Assembly: GCA_007123785.1 (NCBI GenBank)
Contig: SLGL01000172.1
Span: 1 to 9,651 of the forward strand
Direction: 5' to 3'
Length of the DNA: 9,651 nucleotides
DNA from: Balneolaceae bacterium
Lineage (GTDB): Bacteria > Bacteroidota > Rhodothermia > Balneolales > Balneolaceae
Shown: positions 1 through 6,904 of the stretch, in pieces
Layout: each line of letters opens with the position of its first letter
Numbering within the stretch: position 1 is the stretch's first letter
The notes under the pieces: generated by a model
Told to the model about the DNA's origin: nothing
What the model saw: the letters and a program-made list of their open reading frames with translations, nothing else
The model's database searches: none
Program-made: the position numbers and the translations under genes

Positions 1-479
1 CGAATGGAGAAACCGGCATCGGCAAGCATCTTCTTAAATTCATCTTCCGATCGTGTGTTAATATGCTCTGGAGTAAGCTGGCTGATGAACTGATTCAATA
101 TTACAAACCAGCCCGACCGGTTCCAGTCTTGAAGCCAAAGTGTGCCCCCGGGTTTCAGTAACCTCCTGAAATGGCCCAAAGCCTTCACTTGATCTGTGTA
201 ATAGTGAAATGCGTTCAGGCAAATAATCTGTGAAAACGAGCTGTCATCAAATGGCAGTTCTTCGGCGAAATGGGTAGTAAATTCCGCTTCTTCATAGCGA
301 AGCCGGTACCGTGCTTCTTCCAGCATTTTCGCAGAAGGATCGTTAAGAACAAGCTTTCGTACACTTCCAAACTTTTTCAAAATAGCCTCAGCCATCAATC
401 CGGTTCCGGCACTCACATCCAGAACTTCATCTTCCGGGTCGATCTCAAGCTGATCAAGCAGTTTTTCGTGAGTGTGCAT
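1..479 (-). CDS. Class I SAM-dependent methyltransferase, 3' end outside the window
   Basis: The reverse strand reads open from an ATG at 479 to the left edge (159 codons, C-terminus missing). It shows the Rossmann-fold methyltransferase landmarks in order: motif I VLDVSAGTG at residues 19-27 (SAM-binding glycine loop, with S-A-G-T-G in place of the common G-C-G-T-G), the strand-2 acidic region VLNDPSAKMLEEAR at about 44-57, the motif IV region IICLNAFHYYTD at about 85-96, and LLKPGGTLWLQDW at about 107-119. The substrate cannot be read from this. The same frame stays open upstream for 32 more codons to a TAA at 576-578. That stretch encodes a typical family N-terminus (ARYYDKLAKRYENQH) but has no ATG, GTG or TTG; the only near-start is ATC at 558-560. 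The true start may therefore lie upstream of 479. The gene is divergent from nifJ. The fold is confident, the start and function are not. Confidence 0.8.
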   Translation of the reverse strand, partial: MHTHEKLLDQLEIDPEDEVLDVSAGTGLMAEAILKKFGSVRKLVLNDPSAKMLEEARYRLRYEEAEFTTHFAEELPFDDSSFSQIICLNAFHYYTDQVKALGHFRRLLKPGGTLWLQDWNRSGWFVILNQFISQLTPEHINTRSEDEFKKMLADAGFSI

Positions 480-579
480 GAGATAAGAACGATGCTGATT
501 CTCATACCGCTTGGCGAGCTTGTCGTAATATCGGGCGGTATTATGGGCTGCTTTGTTGATAGCGGTTTTTTTCTTTTAA

Positions 580-715
580 GATAGCTGTGAGGGCAAAGAT
601 TTCAAAGTCAGCAGGCAAGATTCATCACAACAGTAAGTGAATTCCCTATTCTAATTTCAGTAATTACCTGTACTATATTTAACCTCCACAGAATAATTTA
701 ATAGTTACAGCTATC
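580..715. repeat. Imperfect inverted repeat bracketing the divergent promoter region
   Basis: The sequence gatagctgtga at 580-590 is matched in reverse complement by ttacagctatc at 705-715. The inner nine bases pair perfectly and 10 of 11 match overall. The arms lie about 114 bp apart on either side of the likely promoter region. They could be paired operator half-sites or coincidence; no known regulator motif was recognised. Confidence 0.25.
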
Positions 716-776
716 CGGAGAATGAGAAGAAGTCCTGCAGAAGTGATGCCCCGGAATCTAAAAAAGCCTGAAAAGT
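580..776. promoter_or_regulatory. Divergent intergenic region between methyltransferase and nifJ
   Basis: No convincing gene lies here, and both flanking genes must take their promoters from this stretch. On the plus strand, TATATTTA at 674-681 resembles the Bacteroidota -7 element (TAnnTTTG, last base differing) and also a sigma70 -10 hexamer (TATATT), but no good upstream element sits at the right distance. An imperfect inverted repeat brackets the region (listed separately). The promoter assignment is weak. Confidence 0.3.
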
Positions 777-782
777 GGAGGG
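777..782 (+). promoter_or_regulatory. Shine-Dalgarno sequence of nifJ
   Basis: GGAGGG lies six bases before the TTG at 789. It is the strongest ribosome-binding site in the window and is what fixes the non-ATG start of nifJ. The first in-frame ATG lies at 840, inside the conserved N-terminal domain, and would be too late. Confidence 0.7.
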
Positions 783-788
783 ATTGTT

Positions 789-3700
789 TTGAAAAAAAAA
801 CCAGAAACTATCACAACCGATGCCAATGAAGCCGTGGCAATGGTAGCACACAGTTTAAATGAAGTGATTGCCATCTATCCGATCACTCCCGCATCTCCGA
901 TGGGGGAATGGGCCGATGCCTGGACGATGTCCGGCAGAAAAAATATCTGGGGCAGTGTGCCTGAAGTCATCGAAATGCAGAGTGAGGGGGGGGCAGCAGG
1001 AACGGTTCACGGTTCATTGCAAACCGGTGCGCTCACTACAACGTTTACAGCATCGCAGGGGCTTCTTTTGATGATGCCTAATCTATTCAAAATAGCCGGA
1101 GAACTGAATTCCACGGTGATTCATGTGGCAGCACGATCTATTGCTACACACGCCCTCTCCATTTTTGGCGACCACAGCGATGTGATGGCAATGCGCATGA
1201 CCGGGATGGGGCTGCTGGGATCTGCGAATGTACAGGAATCGATGGATCTGGCATTGATTTCACATGCCGCATCACTGGAATCCCGAATCCCGTTTATTCA
1301 CTTTTTTGACGGGTTCAGAACCTCGCACGAAATACAGAAAATTGAAGTTGTCACAGAAGATCAGATGAGGGCTATGATTGATGATGAACTGGTGATTGCC
1401 CACCGTAAACGGGCACTCTCTTCAGACCATCCTTTTATCCGCGGCACCGCACAAAACCCCGATGTCTTTTTTCAATCGCGGGAAGCAGCAAATCTGTTCT
1501 ACCAGAAATGTCCGGCGATTGTGCAGGAAGCAATGAATCGTTTTGCTCAACTAACAGGACGATCTTATAATCTTTTCGACTATTACGGAGTGGAAGATGC
1601 CGACCGTGTTATTGTGATCATGGGATCCGGCGCAGATACCGTTCATGAGACTGTAGATGCACTTAACAATGAAGGAGAAAAAACAGGTGTTGTAAAAGTG
1701 CGGCTCTATCGCCCGTTTGATACCAAAGCATTTCTGAAAGCTCTCCCCGAAAGCGTGAAATCGATTGCTGTTCTCGACCGTACCAAAGAGCCCGGTGCCA
1801 CAGGAGAGCCTCTTTACACCGATGTAGTGACTGCACTCCGCGAGAAAAAAATGTTCTCAAACGGTTCAGATCAAAACTTCCCGTCTGTGATTGGCGGGCG
1901 GTATGGACTTTCTTCCAAGGAGTTTACTCCTTCGATGGTCCGTACAGTTTTCAGCGAATTGAAAAAAAAGGAACAGAAAAATCACTTTACCCTCGGTATT
2001 CATGATGATGTAACGCACACAAGCCTTTCGTATGAAAACAAGCCTGTGCGACCTGATGGAAATCTTTTTGAAGGAGTATTCTTCGGACTTGGTTCTGATG
2101 GAACTGTAAGTGCTAACAAAAATTCTATTAAAATCATCGGGGAGCAGACGGACTACCATGTGCAGGGCTATTTTGTTTACGATTCAAAAAAATCTGGAGC
2201 GATAACTACATCACACCTGCGCTTCGGCAGCAAACCGATCCGTTCTCCCTACCTCATCGAAAAAGCTGATTTTGTGGCGTGCCATCAATCTGCCTTCCTT
2301 AACAGGTATGATATGCTGAAATATGCCCGTAATGGATCTGTTTTTCTGCTGAATACACCCTGGCCAAAAGAGGAAATCTGGCAAAATCTTCCCGAAAATG
2401 TTCAAAAAGAGTTGATTGAAAAAGAGATTCGGCTCTACTGCATAGATGCCGGTAGGGTTGCCAGGGAAAGCGGAGTGGGTGACCGGATCAATACGGTGAT
2501 GCAGGCCTGCTTTTTTGCAATTTCAGAAATTCTGGAAAAAGACAAAGCAATTGGTTTCATCAAGCAGGCGATTGACAACACCTACGGTAAAAAAGGACGT
2601 ACCGTTCGAGAAGCAAATCACCGTGCTGTAGATCTTGCCCTGGAAAATCTTTTCGAGATCGATCCGAAATCTTTCGCTAAAGATGATACTTCAAATAAAG
2701 CGATGCGGCGAACTGTTTCGGAGGAGGCACCTGAATTTGTTCAGAAAGTAATTGCCGAAATTATTGCAGGTCAGGGTGATGAACTTCCCGTGAGTGCATT
2801 CCCGGCAGATGGTACATTTCCAAGCGGAACAGCGATGTGGGAAAAGAGAAATATTTCTCAGCAGATTCCCGTACTCGATCCCGACGTTTGTATCCAGTGC
2901 AGCAAGTGTGTGATGGTATGTCCGCACTCTGTCATACGTGTGAAGGCGTTTGATGAGAGTTACCTCGAGGCAGCTCCTGCTGCGTTCAAATTTATGGATG
3001 CAAAAGGCCGCGAATGGCCTGATAAAACCAAAATTTCCATCCAGGTTTCACCCGAAGATTGTACCGGATGTGAACTTTGTGTGGAAGTTTGCCCCGCTAA
3101 AAACAGGCAGGAAGTGGGACGCAAAGCACTCAATATGGATTGGACGGAACCTCTTATGGAACAGGAGAAAGAAAACTGGAATTTCTTCCTTGACCTTCCT
3201 GAGTATGACCGTACCGCACTGAAGACCAACACAGTGAAAGGATCACAGTATTTGCAACCACTGTTTGAGTTTTCCGGTGCCTGTGCAGGATGTGGGGAAA
3301 CGCCTTATATCAAACTGGTTACTCAGCTTTTTGGTGAACGGATGATCGTGGCAAATGCTACCGGCTGTTCGTCGATTTACGGAGGTAACCTGCCCACCAC
3401 ACCGTGGACAAAAAATGCCGAAGGACTTGGCCCGGCTTGGTCGAACTCTCTTTTTGAAGACAACGCAGAATTTGGCCTTGGTTTCCGCATCACAATAGAC
3501 AAACAGAACGAACAGGCGTTACAGCTTTTGAAACGGATGAACGGATCTATACCCGAAGAACTTTCCACTGCAATTTTGAATTCCGACCAATCAGATGAAG
3601 CCGGTATTTTTGAACAGCGTGAGAGAGTTCGAAAACTCAAAGAGTATCTGGAGAGGAATGAATCGAAGGAGAGCCGGATGCTGCTGAGTCTGGCCGATTA

Positions 3701-4361
3701 CCTGGTAAGGAAAAGTGTGTGGATCATCGGTGGTGACGGCTGGGCTTATGATATCGGCTATGGCGGACTGGATCACGTTCTGGCAAGCGGCCGCGATGTG
3801 AACATCCTTGTGCTGGATACAGAGGTGTACTCCAACACGGGCGGTCAGCGTTCCAAAGCAACTCCACTTGGAGCTATCGCGAAATTTGCAGCTGGAGGAA
3901 AAGAATCGCCCAAAAAAGATCTGGGTATGCTGGCTGTAAGCGGCGGTGAAGCCTACGTTGCCAGGATAGCGATGGGTGCAGACGACACACAGGCAATTCG
4001 TGCAATTATAGAAGCGGAAAAATATCCCGGCCCGTCGATTATTATTGCATACAGTCACTGTATTGCTCACGGGTACGATATGAAATATGGCCTCAACCAG
4101 CAGAAACTGGCTGTTACGTCAGGGTATTGGCCGCTGTTCCGATTTAATCCGATGCTGGCAAGTGAAGGGAAAAATCCATTTCAGCTCGATTCCAAAGCAC
4201 CGAAGATCCCATTCAAAGAGTACGCGAACAACGAAATGCGTTACCTGATGCTTAATAAATCAAACCCGAAAGCTGCCAAATCACTAATGGATCAGGCTCA
4301 GGCTCATGTCAATAAACAGTGGCGGCACTATGAAGAGATGGAGAAACTTTATGAACCTTGA
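789..4361 (+). CDS. nifJ: Pyruvate:ferredoxin (flavodoxin) oxidoreductase
   Basis: This single-chain PFOR (1190 aa) catalyses pyruvate + CoA to acetyl-CoA + CO2, passing two electrons to ferredoxin or flavodoxin; the reaction is reversible. It acts in the cytoplasm. Domains in order: pyrimidine-binding domain (about 1-255, with YPITPASPMGE at 30-40), domain II (about 270-390), the gamma-like domain (about 425-600), a linker, two 4Fe-4S motifs (C701/C704/C707/C711 and C758/C761/C764/C768), then the TPP domain. The catalytic-site cluster ligands are C832, C835, C860 and C1091. The TPP motif starts GDGWAYDIG at 982 and continues to N1016 in YSNTGGQ. By recalled alignment to the Desulfovibrio africanus enzyme, T33, E66, R116 and N1016 match its T31, E64, R114 and N996, which supports pyruvate as substrate. 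It lacks the long C-terminal extension of that enzyme. The start is TTG, chosen from the Shine-Dalgarno and the conserved N-terminus. The next gene overlaps its end. Confidence 0.97.
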   Translation: MKKKPETITTDANEAVAMVAHSLNEVIAIYPITPASPMGEWADAWTMSGRKNIWGSVPEVIEMQSEGGAAGTVHGSLQTGALTTTFTASQGLLLMMPNLFKIAGELNSTVIHVAARSIATHALSIFGDHSDVMAMRMTGMGLLGSANVQESMDLALISHAASLESRIPFIHFFDGFRTSHEIQKIEVVTEDQMRAMIDDELVIAHRKRALSSDHPFIRGTAQNPDVFFQSREAANLFYQKCPAIVQEAMNRFAQLTGRSYNLFDYYGVEDADRVIVIMGSGADTVHETVDALNNEGEKTGVVKVRLYRPFDTKAFLKALPESVKSIAVLDRTKEPGATGEPLYTDVVTALREKKMFSNGSDQNFPSVIGGRYGLSSKEFTPSMVRTVFSELKKKEQKNHFTLGIHDDVTHTSLSYENKPVRPDGNLFEGVFFGLGSDGTVSANKNSIKIIGEQTDYHVQGYFVYDSKKSGAITTSHLRFGSKPIRSPYLIEKADFVACHQSAFLNRYDMLKYARNGSVFLLNTPWPKEEIWQNLPENVQKELIEKEIRLYCIDAGRVARESGVGDRINTVMQACFFAISEILEKDKAIGFIKQAIDNTYGKKGRTVREANHRAVDLALENLFEIDPKSFAKDDTSNKAMRRTVSEEAPEFVQKVIAEIIAGQGDELPVSAFPADGTFPSGTAMWEKRNISQQIPVLDPDVCIQCSKCVMVCPHSVIRVKAFDESYLEAAPAAFKFMDAKGREWPDKTKISIQVSPEDCTGCELCVEVCPAKNRQEVGRKALNMDWTEPLMEQEKENWNFFLDLPEYDRTALKTNTVKGSQYLQPLFEFSGACAGCGETPYIKLVTQLFGERMIVANATGCSSIYGGNLPTTPWTKNAEGLGPAWSNSLFEDNAEFGLGFRITIDKQNEQALQLLKRMNGSIPEELSTAILNSDQSDEAGIFEQRERVRKLKEYLERNESKESRMLLSLADYLVRKSVWIIGGDGWAYDIGYGGLDHVLASGRDVNILVLDTEVYSNTGGQRSKATPLGAIAKFAAGGKESPKKDLGMLAVSGGEAYVARIAMGADDTQAIRAIIEAEKYPGPSIIIAYSHCIAHGYDMKYGLNQQKLAVTSGYWPLFRFNPMLASEGKNPFQLDSKAPKIPFKEYANNEMRYLMLNKSNPKAAKSLMDQAQAHVNKQWRHYEEMEKLYEP
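4340..4344 (+). promoter_or_regulatory. Ribosome-binding site of the DHOD-like gene, inside nifJ
   Basis: GGAGA lies six bases before the ATG at 4351, inside the last codons of nifJ. It selects 4351 over the ATG at 4306 in the same frame. The sequence encoded from 4306 to 4350 does not resemble the family, whereas MNLETKYLGLTLKNPLVPSA does. Confidence 0.6.
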
Positions 4362-5358
4362 AACCAAATATCTTGGTCTGACACTTAAAAATCCGCTGGT
4401 GCCATCGGCCTCCCCGCTTTCGAGTGAAGTTTCAAATGTGAAAAAGATGGAGGATGCCGGTGCCTCAGCAGTTGTACTCTACTCGCTTTTTGAAGAGCAG
4501 ATTATTCATGAGAACCGTGCACTCGATCACTTTCTTACTACAACCGGAGAAAGCTACGCCGAAGCACTGAGCTACTTTCCTGAACCTGAGGAGTATCACA
4601 ATCTCGAAGCGGACGATTATCTTGAGCATATTGCACGTTTAAAACAAGAAGTGGAAATTCCTGTTATCGCCAGCCTGAATGGTGTTTCGAAGGGGGGATG
4701 GATGTCATACGCTAAACGGATGGAAGAAGCCGGAGCTGATGCACTGGAATTGAATATTTACTACATTGCGGCAAGCCCTGATATGACCTCGGAGACGGTG
4801 GAGAAAATGTACCTCGAAAATCTGAAAACTGTAAAAAGATCTGTGAATATTCCGGTATCAATCAAACTGGGTCCTTATTTCAGTGCATTTGCCAACATGG
4901 CCACCAAACTGGAAATGGCCGGTGCAGATGGACTTGTCCTTTTCAACCGATTTTATCAGCCCGATATCGATCTTGAAACTCTGGATGTTACTCCTGGCCT
5001 GGAACTGAGCCATTCCTTTGAAAAACGCCTTCCACTCCGGTGGATAGCCATTCTTCGGCCACATCTTGGATGCAGTCTTGCCGCTACTACTGGAGTTCAT
5101 ACTTCGGAAGATGTGGTCAAAATGCTTCTTGTCGGTGCAGATGTCGTCATGATGACATCACTGCTTTTACAGAAAGGTATTGGTACTATTCGTATACTGA
5201 TTGAGGGTTTGCAGGAGTGGATGGATGAGAAAGGCTACGAGTCGGTTGGGCAGATGCAGGGTGCAATGAGTTCTGCATCAGTTGCCGAACCGGCTGCATT
5301 CGAACGGGCCAACTACCTGAAAATTCTGCAGAGTTACCGCCGCGATAAATTTATCTGA
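4351..5358 (+). CDS. Dihydroorotate dehydrogenase-like FMN protein
   Basis: This 335-aa protein has the TIM-barrel pattern of the dihydroorotate dehydrogenase family. Visible elements are the N-terminal LGLTLKNPLVPSASPLS (about 8-24), ASLNG with N110, the strand ending ALELN with N135, IPVSIKLGPYF with K172, GADGLVLFNRF with N199, and the C-terminal FMN-phosphate region LAATTGVHTSEDVVKMLLVGADVVMMTS (about 243-270). In true class 1 enzymes the strand after ELN continues S-C-P-N and carries the catalytic cysteine. Here it reads NIYYIAASP, so the cysteine is absent. This matches the separate DHOD-like family, described as keeping the FMN site but missing some catalytic residues. The gene overlaps the end of nifJ by 11 bp and precedes an FNR gene, so a redox role tied to pyruvate or ferredoxin metabolism is more plausible than pyrimidine synthesis. 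That role is inferred; the activity is unknown. Confidence 0.9.
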   Translation: MNLETKYLGLTLKNPLVPSASPLSSEVSNVKKMEDAGASAVVLYSLFEEQIIHENRALDHFLTTTGESYAEALSYFPEPEEYHNLEADDYLEHIARLKQEVEIPVIASLNGVSKGGWMSYAKRMEEAGADALELNIYYIAASPDMTSETVEKMYLENLKTVKRSVNIPVSIKLGPYFSAFANMATKLEMAGADGLVLFNRFYQPDIDLETLDVTPGLELSHSFEKRLPLRWIAILRPHLGCSLAATTGVHTSEDVVKMLLVGADVVMMTSLLLQKGIGTIRILIEGLQEWMDEKGYESVGQMQGAMSSASVAEPAAFERANYLKILQSYRRDKFI

Positions 5359-5387
5359 ACTGTCACCTATCAAAAAACCGAACCAAC

Positions 5388-6332
5388 ATGCCACTTACGA
5401 CTGAAAAAACAATCTCTCTTCCTGATGTTGACATGCACTTTTACAAACCGCGGAATCCGGTTACAGTGCCCATCACCAAAAGCGAAATTGCCACAGACTC
5501 TTCCTCTCCAAACTTTGTTCGCCATATCGAATTTGATGTCTCCGGAACGGACCTCGAGAACCGCATTGTGCCCGGCCAAAGTGTGGGAGTCATTGCCGAG
5601 GGTATTGATGAAAACGGGCGGCCACACAAAGTGCGTCTGTATTCGAGCTGTTCACCTTCGGGCGGGGAAGATGGCAGAGGAAAAATTTATGCTACCACTG
5701 TAAAACGGGTGATCGATGAACACTGGGAGACACAGGAACTCTTTTTGGGTGTTTGCTCTAACTATCTTTGCAACCGAAAAGCGGGCGACAAAATTCTGAT
5801 GACAGGGCCTGCAGGTAAGCGGTTTATTCTGCCTGAAAACCCACAGGATTACAACTATCTCTTTTTTGCTACAGGCACCGGAATTGCACCTTTCCGCGGA
5901 ATGATTATGGATCTCCTGAGGATGGATTACAGTAACGATCTTGTACTGGCCTTTGGCTGTCCGTATAGAACCGATCTGCTATATAAAAACCTGTTCGGAG
6001 AGTTGGATCAGAAACACTCTTCATTTCGGTATCTAAAATCGGTTTCCAGGGAAGACCCGCGTGCAGACGGCACCAAACCTTATGTGCAGTATTCACTCAT
6101 TGACCGGGCTGATCTTATGAAGCCAATCCTTGAAAAAGATAACACGCTGATCTATATCTGTGGTCTGAAAGGAATGGAAACCGGAATTTTCCAGATTCTG
6201 GCGATGATGGGTAAGTTCGATTACCTGAAAGTGGATGACACGCTCATGGAAAAAGACCCGGCACACTGGACCCGGGATGAACTGAAAACCGGTGTAAAAC
6301 CAGCAGAACGAATGTTCCTGGAGGTTTACTGA
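5388..6332 (+). CDS. Plant-type ferredoxin-NADP+ reductase
   Basis: This 314-aa FAD enzyme moves electrons between ferredoxin or flavodoxin and NADP(H). The FAD domain carries RLYSSCSPS (83-91, the RxYS motif) and GVCSNYLC (121-128), followed by GDKILMTGPAGK. The NADP domain carries ATGTGIAPFRG (161-171), FGCPYRTDLLYK (189-200) and CGLKGME (258-264). S220, R221, K230 and Y232 fall where the spinach enzyme has its 2'-phosphate contacts (SRE...KxYxQ), indicating NADP(H) rather than NAD(H). The chain ends with a tyrosine, as in plant and cyanobacterial FNRs, where it stacks on the flavin. There is no transit peptide, membrane segment or phycobilisome linker domain, so it should be a soluble cytoplasmic protein. 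The start is the ATG at 5388, 29 bp after the DHOD-like gene and without a clear Shine-Dalgarno; it is probably read from the nifJ promoter. No ferredoxin gene is present in the window. Confidence 0.93.
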   Translation: MPLTTEKTISLPDVDMHFYKPRNPVTVPITKSEIATDSSSPNFVRHIEFDVSGTDLENRIVPGQSVGVIAEGIDENGRPHKVRLYSSCSPSGGEDGRGKIYATTVKRVIDEHWETQELFLGVCSNYLCNRKAGDKILMTGPAGKRFILPENPQDYNYLFFATGTGIAPFRGMIMDLLRMDYSNDLVLAFGCPYRTDLLYKNLFGELDQKHSSFRYLKSVSREDPRADGTKPYVQYSLIDRADLMKPILEKDNTLIYICGLKGMETGIFQILAMMGKFDYLKVDDTLMEKDPAHWTRDELKTGVKPAERMFLEVY

Positions 6333-6372
6333 GTAAGAATGGTGTCATTTCCGTGGGCATCTGTAAAATTTC

Positions 6373-6444
6373 CTAATCACTGATTTTTTGGATGTCAACT
6401 TCCTGCACGTCGCCAATGGCAAGCATCAAAACATCATGAAGAGG
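6373..6444 (-). pseudogene. Out-of-frame C-terminal remnant of the HPr-kinase-like gene
   Basis: In a frame shifted relative to the upstream ORF, the minus strand reads PLHDVLMLAIGDVQEVDIQ followed by KISD and a TAG at 6373-6375. This resembles the C-terminal segment of HprK-related ATPases (a PL..I..LEIGD..EV pattern), recalled rather than searched. About 80-90 residues normally lying between the two pieces are missing, and the extreme C-terminus is also short. The segment overlaps the end of the intact ORF at 6426-6444. Confidence 0.45.
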
Positions 6445-6890
6445 ATGTGAGGAAGGCCATCCCGAAGTATAACCGGAGACACATCGTCAGTGAGAAATCC
6501 TGCTCCATTCAGGCAGAAAGAAGTAGTGAGCGATGATTTTCCTGCACCCGATTCTCCACAAAGCATCACACCGCGTCCTTCTGTTTCAAACGAACTTCCA
6601 TGCAATGGCAGCATCTTCCGTTGATGAAGAATAGCACCATACACCGAACCGTTAAGGTATAGCTCTACAGAGTTGTTGGTTACTCCTTTTACCGGTGCAA
6701 TCTCAACATAATCCCCGTCACATGCATAAAAACTACCCACGCCCTTTATCTTCATAAAAAATTCTTTTGGGCCAATGTTCAACCAACCATTTGAGTAAAC
6801 CGAGTGGGTTACTTTTCGGACAGATACGACTTGCTTTAACTTTACATCATCCAGTGGGAAAGAAAGGATTTTTTTATCTGGTTTGTACAT
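6426..6890 (-). CDS. HPr-kinase-like (HprK C-terminal type) ATPase, apparently truncated
   Basis: This 154-aa product resembles the N-terminal half of the HprK-related serine-kinase-like ATPases, not genuine HPr kinase. It shows YLNGSVYGAILHQRKMLPLHGSS at about 78-100 with H97, a Walker A P-loop GESGAGKSS at 112-120, and the acidic pair FLTDD at 132-136. Related proteins are usually about 300 aa and continue with a conserved region after this point. Here the reading ends abruptly at LPHILFMMF and a TGA. The immediately following DNA, in another frame, reads like the C-terminal strand of the same family (see the adjacent remnant). The gene therefore looks broken by an internal deletion with loss of frame. 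It starts 14 bp after the M28 peptidase stop, as third gene of the scpA operon. If translated, it could still bind ATP but would lack the rest of its catalytic domain. Confidence 0.65.
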   Translation of the reverse strand: MYKPDKKILSFPLDDVKLKQVVSVRKVTHSVYSNGWLNIGPKEFFMKIKGVGSFYACDGDYVEIAPVKGVTNNSVELYLNGSVYGAILHQRKMLPLHGSSFETEGRGVMLCGESGAGKSSLTTSFCLNGAGFLTDDVSPVILRDGLPHILFMMF

Positions 6891-6904
6891 GCAAATAAAT
6901 ACGG

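Noticed and set aside
270..584. 104-codon open frame on the plus strand at the left edge
   Set aside because: It is antisense to the methyltransferase, whose motifs on the opposite strand are clear. The plus-strand product shows no recognisable features.
722..829. Possible 35-aa leader ORF overlapping the start of nifJ
   Set aside because: The only purine-rich site before its ATG (GGAG at 717-720) is one base away, too close to work. The product is unremarkable, and its 3' half is dictated by the nifJ start region.
2960..3232. Overlapping 90-codon frames on both strands in the ferredoxin-like region of nifJ
   Set aside because: Both are out-of-frame readings of the segment encoding the second 4Fe-4S motif of PFOR. 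Neither has independent support.
3591..4070. 159-codon open frame antisense to nifJ
   Set aside because: It lies wholly inside the strongly conserved TPP domain of PFOR, has no recognisable domain or binding site, and is best explained as a shadow frame.
6333..6425. Bidirectional terminator between the convergent operons
   Set aside because: There is a T-run at 6383-6388, but no stem of useful length precedes it on either strand.
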